The notes: generated from the sequence alone by a model not told the origin. Positions 34,524 to 43,578 are shown, counted from the first letter of the stretch. The stretch is DNA of 64,000 nt from CAMQRS01 sp964370065 (GCA_964370065.1 CAYJGK010000004.1:1-64000); one strand, 5' to 3'. Numbers and translations are program-made.

Positions 34524-35818
34524 TATAATAATCCGACTCTTTTATAAATTACATCCACATTTCTAATTTGATATGTTGGATCAAAACATTCTTCAATTTC
34601 TGCATCTGTCAATGTTTCAATCACTTTGGCATCTGCTTTCATTAATTCTTTGAATTCTTTTTTCTCCTCCCATGATTTAATGGCATTAGGTTGAACTGTA
34701 TCATAAGCTTGCTCTCTTGACCAACCTTTTTCAACTAGTTTCAACATAAACCTTTGCGAGAAAATTACTCCATATGTTTTATTAATATTATCTAACATAT
34801 TGTCTTCAAATACCGTTAAATTTGCAAGTATATTATTAAAACGAACTAACATATAATCTAATAATGCTGTTGCATCTGGTGCAATTAAGCGTTCTGCAGC
34901 AGAATGTGAAATATCTCTTTCATGCCATAATGGTACATCTTCATATGCTGTTAACATATGCCCACGTATCACTCTTGCACAACCGCAAATGTTTTCACTT
35001 CCTATAGGATTACGTTTGTGTGGCATAGCACTACTTCCCTTTTGCCCTTTACGGAAAAATTCTTCTGCTTCACGCACTTCCGTTCTTTGCAAGTGACGCA
35101 CTTCAGTTGCCATCTTCTCTAAAGAAGTAGCAATTAATGCTAATGTTGCATAGTACTCTGCATGGCGGTCACGTTGTAATGTTTGAGTGGAAATCGCACT
35201 TGATTCAATTCCTAATTTTTCGCACACATAATCTTGTACTTCAGGTGGCGTGTTAGCAAAGGTCCCCACTGCACCACTAATTTTACCAGCTTCTACCCCT
35301 TGGCAAGCTTGCTTAAAGCGAGTTAAGTTTCGCTGCATTTCTGCATACCACAAAGCAAATTTTAATCCAAAGGCAGTGATTTCCGCATGGACTCCATGCG
35401 TTCTTCCCATACAAGGCACATCTTTATATTTAATAGCTTGTATTTTTAATGTTTCAATAAAAATTTCTAAATCTTTTAATAAAATAGCATTTGCTTGTTT
35501 GTATAAGTAACCATAAGCTGTATCGACTACATCCGTACTCGTTAATCCATAGTGTACCCATTTCTTTTCTTCTCCTAATGTTTCACTGACTGCACGAGTA
35601 AAGGCGACTACATCATGTCTTGTTTCTTGTTCAATTTCATAAATACGGTTGATGTCAAATGAAGCATTTTTCCATAATTTATCGACATCCTCTTTTGGGA
35701 TTTCCCCTAAACTGCTCCAAGCTTCACATGCTAAGATTTCTACTTTTAACCAGGCATCAAACTTAGATTGTTCACTCCAAATATTGCGCATTTCTTCTCT
35801 TGAATAACGATTTAACAT
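34523..35818 (-). CDS. purB: Adenylosuccinate lyase
   Basis: Catalyses two steps of purine synthesis (SAICAR to AICAR, adenylosuccinate to AMP). The 431-residue protein has MLNRYSREEMRNIWSE, TSTDVVDTA, GRTHGVHAEITAFG (catalytic His), and the fumarase-superfamily signature GSSAMPHKRNPIGSENI. Length is typical. It follows purD by 12 bases, forming a two-gene purine unit without the remaining pur genes. Confidence 0.96.
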   Translation of the reverse strand: MLNRYSREEMRNIWSEQSKFDAWLKVEILACEAWSSLGEIPKEDVDKLWKNASFDINRIYEIEQETRHDVVAFTRAVSETLGEEKKWVHYGLTSTDVVDTAYGYLYKQANAILLKDLEIFIETLKIQAIKYKDVPCMGRTHGVHAEITAFGLKFALWYAEMQRNLTRFKQACQGVEAGKISGAVGTFANTPPEVQDYVCEKLGIESSAISTQTLQRDRHAEYYATLALIATSLEKMATEVRHLQRTEVREAEEFFRKGQKGSSAMPHKRNPIGSENICGCARVIRGHMLTAYEDVPLWHERDISHSAAERLIAPDATALLDYMLVRFNNILANLTVFEDNMLDNINKTYGVIFSQRFMLKLVEKGWSREQAYDTVQPNAIKSWEEKKEFKELMKADAKVIETLTDAEIEECFDPTYQIRNVDVIYKRVGLL

Positions 35819-35830
35819 TGTCTCTTCCTC

Positions 35831-37063
35831 CTACATGTCTTTTTTACCGATATCATTACGGTAAAATAAATGTTCACATTCAATTTTTTTAACATCACTA
35901 TAAGCTTTATCAAAAGCTTCTTCAATTGTATCAGCTTCGCTTACTACAATTAAAACACGACCTCCATCAGTCACTAACCCATCTTCTGTTTTTGCAGTAC
36001 CCATGTGAAATATATTTGATTTCACTGCTTCCAAATTAGAAATAACTGCTCCTTTAGTAGATGCTGCTGGATAATTTGTACTAGCCAAAACAACACCTAA
36101 AGCTACCTTGTCATTCCATTTTAATGTAACTTCTTCATGATTCATTACTTTTAAAATCGTTTCTACAAAATCACTTTCTAAACGAGGTAAGATTACTTCT
36201 GCTTCAGGGTCTCCAAAACGTGCATTGAATTCGATGGTTTTAACTCCCTCTTTGGTTAACATTAATCCACCATATAAGAATCCAGTAAAAGGGACTCCTT
36301 CTTCAATCATAGCTTTAGCCATTGGCTTCATTACTTTCTCCATTGCTTCTTCAATGATTTCTGGTGTGATCATCTTCACTGGTGAATACACTCCCATACC
36401 TCCAGTATTAGGTCCTGTATCACCATCATACGCACATTTATGATCTTGTGCAATTTCCATTGGTACTACAACGTCATCACATACAAAGCTCATTAATGAG
36501 AATTCAAACCCAAACAAACATTCTTCAATCACTACAGAATTGTTTTCCATAGCAAACGCAATATCTAAGGCCTCCATTGCCTCTTCTATGGTAGAAGCAA
36601 CCGTTACACCCTTTCCTGCTTTTAATCCATCTTCTTTAATAACAATAGGTGCGCCTTGTTGTAATACATATTCCTTTGCACTTGCACAGTCATTAAATGT
36701 TGCATAAGCAGCAGTAGGAATGTTGTATTTTGCCATAATATTTTTAGCGAAATCTTTACTTGATTCTACTTTTGCTGCCCCCTGTGTCGGTCCAAATATA
36801 CGCAATCCCTCTTTTGTGAATGCATCAACAATACCTAAAGCTAATATATCCTCAGGACCTACAATTGTTAAATCAATCGCTTTTTCCTTTGCAAACCTAA
36901 TTAACCCTTCCATATCATCCGCTTGAATATCTACACATGTTGCAACATTATTCATACCAAAGCTACCTGGTGCAGCATAAACTTCATTTACACAGTCACT
37001 ATGGTAAGATGCATACGCTAAAGCATGTTCTCTCCCACCTTTTCCAATCACTAAGACTTTCAT
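35831..37063 (-). CDS. purD: Phosphoribosylamine-glycine ligase
   Basis: ATP-grasp enzyme forming GAR from phosphoribosylamine and glycine. The 410-residue protein starts MKVLVIGKGGREHALAYA and contains IKEDGLKAGKGVTVAST (ATP binding), GDPDAD-type DGDTGPNTGGMGVYSP, and EFNARFGDPEAE (metal). AGGAGGT precedes the ATG. No purine riboswitch was seen upstream. Confidence 0.96.
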   Translation of the reverse strand: MKVLVIGKGGREHALAYASYHSDCVNEVYAAPGSFGMNNVATCVDIQADDMEGLIRFAKEKAIDLTIVGPEDILALGIVDAFTKEGLRIFGPTQGAAKVESSKDFAKNIMAKYNIPTAAYATFNDCASAKEYVLQQGAPIVIKEDGLKAGKGVTVASTIEEAMEALDIAFAMENNSVVIEECLFGFEFSLMSFVCDDVVVPMEIAQDHKCAYDGDTGPNTGGMGVYSPVKMITPEIIEEAMEKVMKPMAKAMIEEGVPFTGFLYGGLMLTKEGVKTIEFNARFGDPEAEVILPRLESDFVETILKVMNHEEVTLKWNDKVALGVVLASTNYPAASTKGAVISNLEAVKSNIFHMGTAKTEDGLVTDGGRVLIVVSEADTIEEAFDKAYSDVKKIECEHLFYRNDIGKKDM

Positions 37064-37310
37064 AAAGACCTCCTATTTTTAACAGTTTTATTTTACTTTA
37101 TTTACTAACTCAATACAATAAAACAAAACATAAACTTTTAGTTTTTCATAATTGGAAGGACTTACAACAAAAAACCATATAGAAAGAGTGACCCTTGTTA
37201 CAATGTTATTAAATATTCATACATATATTTATCAAATTAAATAAAATAAGTGGATACAAGCTTGGCTAACTTATATCCACTTATTCTTTTCTTCCCTTAA
37301 ACTAATTCTC
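37064..37310. other. Intergenic region upstream of purD
   Basis: About 245 bases, AT-rich; contains the ferredoxin-gene terminator (37235-37286) at one side and presumably the purD promoter. No gene or riboswitch recognised. Confidence 0.5.
37235..37286 (-). terminator. Rho-independent terminator of the ferredoxin-type gene
   Basis: A 12-bp perfect stem AATAAGTGGATA / TATCCACTTATT with a 17-base loop, then TTTATTTAATTT on the minus strand. Confidence 0.75.
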
Positions 37311-37952
37311 TTATTTGATAGTTCCCTCCACCGTTAATGTGACAACACTTAACGGTATTTGTTTATCTGATAAATGTAACGCTTGTTTAGCTGCATGCTC
37401 TATTCCACCGCAACAAGGAACCTCCATTCTTACAACTTGAATTGATTGTATTGTATTCAAGGCAATAATCTTGGTAAGTTTATGAGTGTACTCTACTTCA
37501 TCTAATTTGGGGCACCCTATAATTGTTACTTTATCTTTCATAAAGTCTTGATGAAAGTTGGCATAGGCATAGGCTGAACAGTCTGCTGCAATTAACAAAT
37601 GGGCGTTTTCAAAATAAGTAGCCTGTGTTGCTACTAATTGTATTTGTATTGGCCATTGTTTTAAATTAGAAGATACTGTCACTTCATTCCGTGCATCTTT
37701 TAAAGCTAGATTCATCACTTTATTTCCCGGGCAATGATTGATAACAGGTGCTGCCTCCACCTCTTTTTCAATAACTTGAATAGCATCCGCTGGACAAACT
37801 GGTAAACATCTACCTAATCCATCACAAAACTCCTCGGATTGTAAAACGGCTTTTCCATTTACCATAGTAATTGCACTTTGATGACAGGTGTTTGCACAAG
37901 CACTACATCCGATACATAAATCATGGTTTATTTTAATTATTTTTTTTATCAT
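37311..37952 (-). CDS. 4Fe-4S ferredoxin-type protein with cysteine-rich C-terminal domain
   Basis: A 213-residue protein. The N-terminus has a first cluster motif Cys13-x2-Cys16-x2-Cys19-x3-Cys23 and a second, atypical one, CDGLGRCLPVCP (Cys43, Cys49, Cys53) that lacks one cysteine of the standard spacing. The C-terminal ~120 residues carry DCSAYAY, IIGCPKLD and VPCCGG, a pattern seen in ferredoxin-like proteins encoded beside Crp/Fnr regulators, often with hydroxylamine reductase. No partner enzyme is adjacent. AAGGAGA precedes the ATG. It is divergent from the Crp/Fnr gene and its promoter carries a perfect 20-bp palindrome at -41.5. Confidence 0.8.
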   Translation of the reverse strand: MIKKIIKINHDLCIGCSACANTCHQSAITMVNGKAVLQSEEFCDGLGRCLPVCPADAIQVIEKEVEAAPVINHCPGNKVMNLALKDARNEVTVSSNLKQWPIQIQLVATQATYFENAHLLIAADCSAYAYANFHQDFMKDKVTIIGCPKLDEVEYTHKLTKIIALNTIQSIQVVRMEVPCCGGIEHAAKQALHLSDKQIPLSVVTLTVEGTIK

Positions 37953-37978
37953 ATTATTTCTCCTTGTATGGCATTTGT

Positions 37979-37984
37979 ATTATA
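37979..37984 (-). promoter_or_regulatory. Predicted -10 element of the ferredoxin-type gene
   Basis: TATAAT on the minus strand, with no good -35 hexamer. Predicted start near 37972 puts the adjacent palindrome centre at -41.5, as in class II Crp/Fnr activation. Confidence 0.55.
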
Positions 37985-38003
37985 ATGAATTTAATTATGA
38001 AAT

Positions 38004-38023
38004 AATGTTGTTGAAACAACATT
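38004..38023. promoter_or_regulatory. Predicted Crp/Fnr-family operator
   Basis: A perfect palindrome of 9-bp arms: AATGTTGTT (38004-38012), GA, AACAACATT (38015-38023). It lies between the divergent ferredoxin-type gene and the Crp/Fnr gene, suiting activation leftward and autorepression rightward (about +11 to +30 of a plus-strand TATAAT at 37981). Confidence 0.65.
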
Positions 38024-38034
38024 TGGAGAAATTT

Positions 38035-38658
38035 ATGCAACAACTAACTAATCACCCACTTTTCCAACAAATCCCTTCTACGCAATTACCAGATTTATTG
38101 ACAAGTTTACATGTACATATCAAATCTTATAACAAACATAGCACGATTATTCAATTGCACCAAACTATACCCTATTTTGGCATTGTATTAGCAGGAAGTA
38201 TACGTGTATCCACATACGATGAGCAAGGGAATGAACGTGTATTAAATCATTTTACAAATAACGATATCTTTGCAGAAGTATTTGTTTGTACCCATGTTCT
38301 TATGAGTCCTGTAGAAGTGAGTGCACAACAAGATTGCCAAATTGCCTGGATACAACCGTATACTAATTCTGCTCATCCTAGCTATTTTATTTTTATGCAA
38401 AATCTAATGCAGCTGCTTGCGCAAAAAAATTTAATGATGATGCAAAAAAACGAAATATTAGGTAAGCGCTACATTCGTGATCGTTTACTTTTGTATTTTC
38501 AATTTCAACAATCTAAAAATTTTACCCTTCCTTTTAATCAAGAGCAATTAGCAGCTTATTTAAGCGTAGAGCGAAGTGCTCTTTCTAATGAATTAAATAA
38601 AATGCGTAAAGAAAAACTCATTTCTTATCAAAAAAATGAGTTTACATTATTATATTAA
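38035..38658 (+). CDS. Crp/Fnr-family transcriptional regulator
   Basis: A 207-residue regulator with an N-terminal cyclic-nucleotide-binding-type beta-roll (GIVLAGSIRVSTYDEQGNERVLNHF) and a C-terminal winged helix (LAAYLSVERSALSNELNKMRKEKLI). It lacks the N-terminal Cys cluster of Fnr, so direct Fe-S sensing is unlikely. I start at ATG 38035, behind GGAGA; upstream in-frame ATG 38005 lies inside the palindrome and has no ribosome site. The 3' end overlaps the DeoR gene by 4 bases, convergent. Confidence 0.85.
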   Translation: MQQLTNHPLFQQIPSTQLPDLLTSLHVHIKSYNKHSTIIQLHQTIPYFGIVLAGSIRVSTYDEQGNERVLNHFTNNDIFAEVFVCTHVLMSPVEVSAQQDCQIAWIQPYTNSAHPSYFIFMQNLMQLLAQKNLMMMQKNEILGKRYIRDRLLLYFQFQQSKNFTLPFNQEQLAAYLSVERSALSNELNKMRKEKLISYQKNEFTLLY

Positions 38659-39347
38659 TCCGTAATAATTGAATCAAATGCATCTAACTTGGCAAATACT
38701 CCTGTGTAATTTGTCTTTTTTTTACTTTGATCTACAAGTAAAAACTTTTTATTTCCCGCATTAAGTAGTGCTATCTTAGTTTGTGCATCATCCATATTAG
38801 GTACACTTGCTCCAATTTTTCCATCAAATCCATAAGTTCCCATGAATACCTTATCTGCTTGAATTTGAGAAAAGAAATGAATTGTCATCGCTCCAAAAAA
38901 GCCGGATGATACTTCTGAATATTTTCCAGGTGCCATATATAATGTAATATTGCTTAACCCACTCACATATTGGACAACTGGATAAGAGTTAGTAAAAATA
39001 GTAATTTTTTTATTTTGTAGATATTTCAACATTTGTAAAGTGGTGCTTCCACAATCAATAATAATCGTATCGCCATCATTTACTAAAGCTGCCGCTTTTT
39101 TCGCAATGGTTTCTTTCACATCTAATTTATGATGCAATTTTTCTTGAAAACTTTCTTCTTTCATCGCTTCATTAATAAACACACTTCCATGTGTTTGATA
39201 AATTAATCCCTGATTTTCAAATAATTGCAAATCTCTTCGAATTGTCATAGAAGAAACTTGAAAGTGTTTTGTTAGTTCCTTTACGTTACATTGCTTATGT
39301 TGTTTAATATATTGTAGAATATCTATTCTTCTTTGTGCAATACTCAT
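38655..39347 (-). CDS. DeoR-family transcriptional regulator
   Basis: A 230-residue sugar-metabolism repressor: N-terminal DeoR helix-turn-helix (RRIDILQYIKQHKQCNVKELTKHFQVSSMTIRRDL) and a ribose-isomerase-like sensor domain with IIIDCGSTTLQ and FTNSYPVVQY. Such regulators respond to sugar phosphates. It is last in the nagB-GRE-activase-deoR operon and probably controls it. AGAGGTG site upstream. Confidence 0.88.
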   Translation of the reverse strand: MSIAQRRIDILQYIKQHKQCNVKELTKHFQVSSMTIRRDLQLFENQGLIYQTHGSVFINEAMKEESFQEKLHHKLDVKETIAKKAAALVNDGDTIIIDCGSTTLQMLKYLQNKKITIFTNSYPVVQYVSGLSNITLYMAPGKYSEVSSGFFGAMTIHFFSQIQADKVFMGTYGFDGKIGASVPNMDDAQTKIALLNAGNKKFLLVDQSKKKTNYTGVFAKLDAFDSIITD

Positions 39348-39387
39348 TTTTTCACCTCTTTTATTAGTGTATCATAAATCAGTTTAA

Positions 39388-40308
39388 CTAACCACCTACA
39401 CTAACTTTAACATTCAATTTTTTTGCGTATTCCATCGCTTGTGAAATACAATCATCTAGTTCTTTATCATCAAAATTCATATTTAATAACGGATAATTAA
39501 TCTGCATTGCTTTGTATTTACTAATACCTAGCGTGTGATACTTCAAAATATCTATCTGTACTAAACAGTGCTCTAATTGCGCTAATACATCTATTCTTTT
39601 TTTTATATCTTCCATATGATCATTATAATTAGGTACAATAATTAAACGTGCTTGTACCATTTTTTTCATATTCTTTAAATAGCTTAAATTATCTAAAATA
39701 ACTCTGTTGCTTACTTGGCAACATTTTTTATGTACTAAATCGTCATATGCTTTGATATCATATAAAAACAAATCAACTAATTCCACAATGTTAGCATAGT
39801 TGCGTAAATCAATATGACCCGCTGTTTCAATGGCAACATGAATGTCTTGTTTTTTTAACTGCACAATGCATTCATATAAAAACTCGGGTTGTAGAAAAGG
39901 TTCTCCACCAGAAAAGGTAACTCCTCCATTAGACATCGTATAAAATACTTTATCTTTAATTAGCTCTTCGACACATTGGTCAACGCTTTTAAATTGTCCT
40001 TTTACTTCTAATGCCCCGTGTACGCACGCATTAGAAACAGCTTCATAATCTTGTATTGTTTTTTGATTAAAAATGAGTTGCTCATTTTGTATACTAATCA
40101 TGCCAGGAAATTGTTTACAACAATGATGACACTTTTTGCATAAATGCGCATGATAAAACAATTTCTTATGTGGATACATGCCCTCTGGATTCGCACACCA
40201 AACACAACGCAACTGGCAACCAATCATGAATACTGTCGTTCTGATTCCCGGTCCATCTTTCGTGCAATAATTTTGAATATGCGAAAGTAATCCTTGTACC
40301 CCTGCCAT
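39388..40308 (-). CDS. Glycyl radical enzyme activase (radical SAM)
   Basis: Installs the glycyl radical on the adjacent enzyme using SAM and a 4Fe-4S cluster. The radical-SAM motif is Cys31-x3-Cys35-x2-Cys38 (CQLRCVWC), followed by a short cysteine cluster 57, 60, 63 and 64 (degenerate ferredoxin insert) and GGEPFLQPEF. I choose the ATG at 40308, which starts one base after the glycyl radical enzyme stop (coupled); the in-frame ATG at 40344 lies within that gene. 306 residues, typical of activases. Confidence 0.9.
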   Translation of the reverse strand: MAGVQGLLSHIQNYCTKDGPGIRTTVFMIGCQLRCVWCANPEGMYPHKKLFYHAHLCKKCHHCCKQFPGMISIQNEQLIFNQKTIQDYEAVSNACVHGALEVKGQFKSVDQCVEELIKDKVFYTMSNGGVTFSGGEPFLQPEFLYECIVQLKKQDIHVAIETAGHIDLRNYANIVELVDLFLYDIKAYDDLVHKKCCQVSNRVILDNLSYLKNMKKMVQARLIIVPNYNDHMEDIKKRIDVLAQLEHCLVQIDILKYHTLGISKYKAMQINYPLLNMNFDDKELDDCISQAMEYAKKLNVKVSVGG

Positions 40309-40309
40309 T

Positions 40310-42733
40310 TTATAAACTGTGCTCGCTACGATTAATGATGGCATCTTGTGCTTCTGGCATCAGCGTTGTAAATAGAGCACAATAACCAGCTACCCGCACC
40401 ATTACATTATTATACTGTTCTGGGTTTTCTTTCGCTTTCAACAATAATTTTTTATCAACGATATTAAATTGATTATGGAATACATTAAAATGCTTAGCGC
40501 TTTGTAAGAAGGCAACAAATTTTTGTAAGTTATCATCACCATGTAAACACTGTGGAGAAAAGCGCATATTTAATAATTGTCCTCCTGCCATTTTCTTGTT
40601 TGGCAATTTAGAGATCGAGCGAATCACAGCCGTTGGTCCACTAACATCTGCACCAATACAAGGAGATGCCCCTTCATTTAATGGCAATGTTGCTTTTCTT
40701 CCATCCGGTGTAGCCCCTACATCAAAGCCATTCGGCACATAAGATGTGATATTAGAAGTAGACATTGTATAACGGCAGCCTTTTGGCCCTAATCCATGTC
40801 TAGATGTTCGATAATTGGGCAATAAAGCCAAGTATGATTCATAGACATCTGCTACAATCATATCTACATAATCAATATCATTTCCAAACTTGGGTGCATC
40901 TAAACACAATTTGCGAATACGTAAACCTTCTTCTGAATTGAAATTTTCATCTAATGCTTTTAGTAGTTGGTCAAAAGTAATTTTCTTTTCATCAAAGATT
41001 AATTTCTTAATGGCTGCCAAACTATCTCCAATAACGGATGGTCCAATGTTAGATTGTGAAATGAAGTCATATTCACTTCCCCCGTTTTTCAATGTTTTTC
41101 CTCTTTCTAAACAACAATCAATTGTACAAGAAGCAAATGCGTCCGCATCATGGTAAGCTAATGAAGCATCACACACTTCATCGCACTCAATTGCTAATTC
41201 AAAGTAATACTTTAACGCTTTGTTCCACGCACCCCATAATTGCTCATATGTTTCATAGTGTACATAATCACGATTGCTTCCATCAATATTGAATAATCGA
41301 ATCCCAGATACTGGTTCTAATCCATTATGTAAAATGATTTCTAATATTTTTCCAAAGTTTATATATGTCATTCCCGTTGCTCGATGTCCCCACTTACCAG
41401 GAATTGCTGTTTCTACACAGCCCATTGAGGCATAATCTCTAGCAACCTTTTCACTCAAACCAAGTGATTGCATAGCAGGTATGCATACTTCATCACAAAA
41501 TAGTGATGGCATTCCAAATCCTTCGCGAATTAATTTTGCACTATCTTCAATTAGTTGGTGTGGTGTTTCTTCACAATAGCGCACACTTAAATTAGGCTCA
41601 GGCAAACGAGTCTGATTCATAGCTTCTAAACACAAATAAGAAATATCATTTGTCCCTTCCTGCCCATTTGGTTTCATACCACCCACCATTAAATTTGAGT
41701 ATAATGGATAGCCCCCACTATATTGTGTATGACCCCATGGTCGTACTTTATTTAAACTATTTGTCATAATGAAGAAATGCGTAATGATTTCAAACGCCTT
41801 TTCTTTTGATAAGGTATTGGCATTGATATCTGCTTCATAAAACGGTTGGATATATTGATCAAAACGTCCAAATGAAAATGAGTGTCCATTACTTTCAATC
41901 ATCATTAATGTATGTGTTAAATAAACTGTTTCCACTGCCTCATAAAAATTTCTTGCTTTTCCCTCTAATAATGTTTCATACATAGTAGCATAATATTCTA
42001 ATTCTATTTTACGCTCCTTTTTTATTTCATCTTTTGCTTTTTCATGCAATAACTTAGAAAACCGCTTGATGTAATGTAAAGCACCATCCATTACAATTAC
42101 ACTTGCTTCATAATATTCAATTTGGTCCTTTGTTAGTTGTTCTCTATTTTGTAAGTGCTCTAGTGCAATTTGTTTCATACCACCAAACCCATGATTTAAC
42201 ACAAAATCATGATTAGGGATAATGTGCCCATCTCCTGACATACTAATTCCACCACGATGTAATACATTTTGTTTTTCAGCTTGCCTATTTAACGGCGATA
42301 AATTCCTAATGACTTCATCTTGATGTGTTTGATTTTGCCAATACGCTTGTAAGACTCGCAATCTATTCTTATCCGTTTCACTAATAATGAAGTAATCCCC
42401 ACTTCTTTTTTCAAATTCATCTAGTTCATCAATAACCCAATTAAATGAATATTCAGGATAGATGGGTGCTGCAAAATTGCTACTTGCTTGATTACCAAAA
42501 ATAATACTATCTTCTTCAATATAAATTGTCATATTTTTAACTATTTCAGCAAAAGCTTTTGCTCTTTTTATAACTATTCCATCTGTTTCATTTTCTTGAA
42601 ATACACGAGTAATAATCTCTGCTCTTTCACAACAAATGGTAGGTGTTCGATCCACCATCTTTTGTTTTAATCGATCCATTCGGTTCGTATCAATGTCTAC
42701 TGTATTCAATTGTAAACTAAGTAATTTTTCCAT
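40310..42733 (-). CDS. Glycyl radical enzyme of the dehydratase/lyase class
   Basis: An 807-residue glycyl radical enzyme. The radical-bearing loop RVAGY has Gly783, 25 residues from the C-terminus. The thiyl-radical loop is GCVE with Cys439 and Glu441, as in glycerol/diol dehydratase and C-N/C-O lyases; pyruvate formate-lyase has CC. His170 and His284-Ser285 occupy places reminiscent of glycerol dehydratase catalytic residues. It belongs to the uncharacterised or YbiW/PflD-like groups; those E. coli enzymes open anhydrohexitol-6-phosphate rings. The neighbouring broken nagB and DeoR regulator suggest a phosphorylated sugar substrate. Start ATG follows AGGAGA. Confidence 0.88.
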   Translation of the reverse strand: MEKLLSLQLNTVDIDTNRMDRLKQKMVDRTPTICCERAEIITRVFQENETDGIVIKRAKAFAEIVKNMTIYIEEDSIIFGNQASSNFAAPIYPEYSFNWVIDELDEFEKRSGDYFIISETDKNRLRVLQAYWQNQTHQDEVIRNLSPLNRQAEKQNVLHRGGISMSGDGHIIPNHDFVLNHGFGGMKQIALEHLQNREQLTKDQIEYYEASVIVMDGALHYIKRFSKLLHEKAKDEIKKERKIELEYYATMYETLLEGKARNFYEAVETVYLTHTLMMIESNGHSFSFGRFDQYIQPFYEADINANTLSKEKAFEIITHFFIMTNSLNKVRPWGHTQYSGGYPLYSNLMVGGMKPNGQEGTNDISYLCLEAMNQTRLPEPNLSVRYCEETPHQLIEDSAKLIREGFGMPSLFCDEVCIPAMQSLGLSEKVARDYASMGCVETAIPGKWGHRATGMTYINFGKILEIILHNGLEPVSGIRLFNIDGSNRDYVHYETYEQLWGAWNKALKYYFELAIECDEVCDASLAYHDADAFASCTIDCCLERGKTLKNGGSEYDFISQSNIGPSVIGDSLAAIKKLIFDEKKITFDQLLKALDENFNSEEGLRIRKLCLDAPKFGNDIDYVDMIVADVYESYLALLPNYRTSRHGLGPKGCRYTMSTSNITSYVPNGFDVGATPDGRKATLPLNEGASPCIGADVSGPTAVIRSISKLPNKKMAGGQLLNMRFSPQCLHGDDNLQKFVAFLQSAKHFNVFHNQFNIVDKKLLLKAKENPEQYNNVMVRVAGYCALFTTLMPEAQDAIINRSEHSL

Positions 42734-42743
42734 TTCGTTTCTC

Positions 42744-43475
42744 CTATAACATACTTGCTGCTGACTCATCTAATACGATTGTTACATCTTTATGTAAATG
42801 TAAGATACTCGCAGGGTTTAACGGGTTAAATAATGTTTCTTCTTTTAATCTTTTAATAATTTTTGCTTTGTTCACTCCTAATGCTAATAGCACAATTTTT
42901 GATGTATCCATAATTGTTTGCATAGCAATTGTAATAGCTTGTGAAGGTACCTCATTCCTGTTATCATCAAAGAAGTGTGCATTTGCTTTTCTTGTTTCTT
43001 CACTTAGCTCTTCTAGGTGGGTGTATCTACTAAAAGCTGCATTAGGCATATTGAATGAAATATGTCCATCACTTCCAATCCCTAAGAAAATAATGTCAAA
43101 TCCTTTATAATCTTGTATTAATTGTGTATAACGTAAGCATTCCTCTTGCATGTCTGGTGCATCCCCTTGTAAGTAATGAGTTTGTTCCTCTTGTATTCGA
43201 CATGGGTCATACAAGTGTTTCTTTAAAAAATAATAATATGATTGTGGATGATTTTTAGCTAATCCTACTTATTCATCCATATTAAAAAATTTTGCTTGAT
43301 TAAAATTAATTCCGTCATTTTTATAGACCGTTACTAATTGTTCTAAACAAAGCATTGGTGTCGAACCAGTCGGTAAACAAATATTACTGTTTTCCTTTTC
43401 TTGTATTTGTCTCACAATCATTCTTGCTACCACTTTACTTGCTAAATTTTCATTCTTCTCTATTATCCATTTCAT
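42744..43475 (-). pseudogene. nagB: Glucosamine-6-phosphate deaminase with one internal stop
   Basis: Full-length nagB-type reading frame (243 sense positions) interrupted by a single in-frame TAA at 43269-43271 (codon 69). The stop replaces the Tyr of the family motif FNMDEYVGL; the frame continues without shift into VGLAKNHPQSYYYFLKKHLYDP and the conserved LLGIGSDGHISFN. One substitution (TAT or TAC to TAA) explains it. The rest, including LATGSTP-like LPTGSTP at the start, is intact, so the lesion is recent or a sequencing error. It leads the operon with the glycyl radical enzyme, 10 bases before its start. Confidence 0.85.
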
Positions 43476-43502
43476 ACAGATCCTTCTCTTTACATTTATA
43501 TA

Positions 43503-43552
43503 TTAACACAAATTAACATAACTTCAAGATTATTGATGTTAATTTGTGTTAA
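43503..43552. promoter_or_regulatory. 17-bp perfect inverted repeat between nagB and birA
   Basis: Arms TTAACACAAATTAACAT (43503-43519) and its exact complement (43536-43552), separated by 16 bases. Each arm contains two TTAACA elements 10 bp apart, giving four half-sites on one helix face. One arm lies between a possible TTGAAG -35 and the -10 region of nagB on the minus strand. Likely operator for the operon's DeoR regulator; spacing does not fit the BirA box. Confidence 0.65.
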
Positions 43553-43578
43553 TTCTATCTTTTTCATTTATTTCTTTA

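Noticed and set aside
40890..41292. Plus-strand frames opposite the glycyl radical enzyme
   Set aside because: Antisense shadows of a strongly conserved gene, no ribosome binding sites.
43503..43552. BirA box at the birA promoter
   Set aside because: Spacing between TTAAC and GTTAA arms is 20 bases, not 14-16, and arm sequence differs from the bioY dyad.
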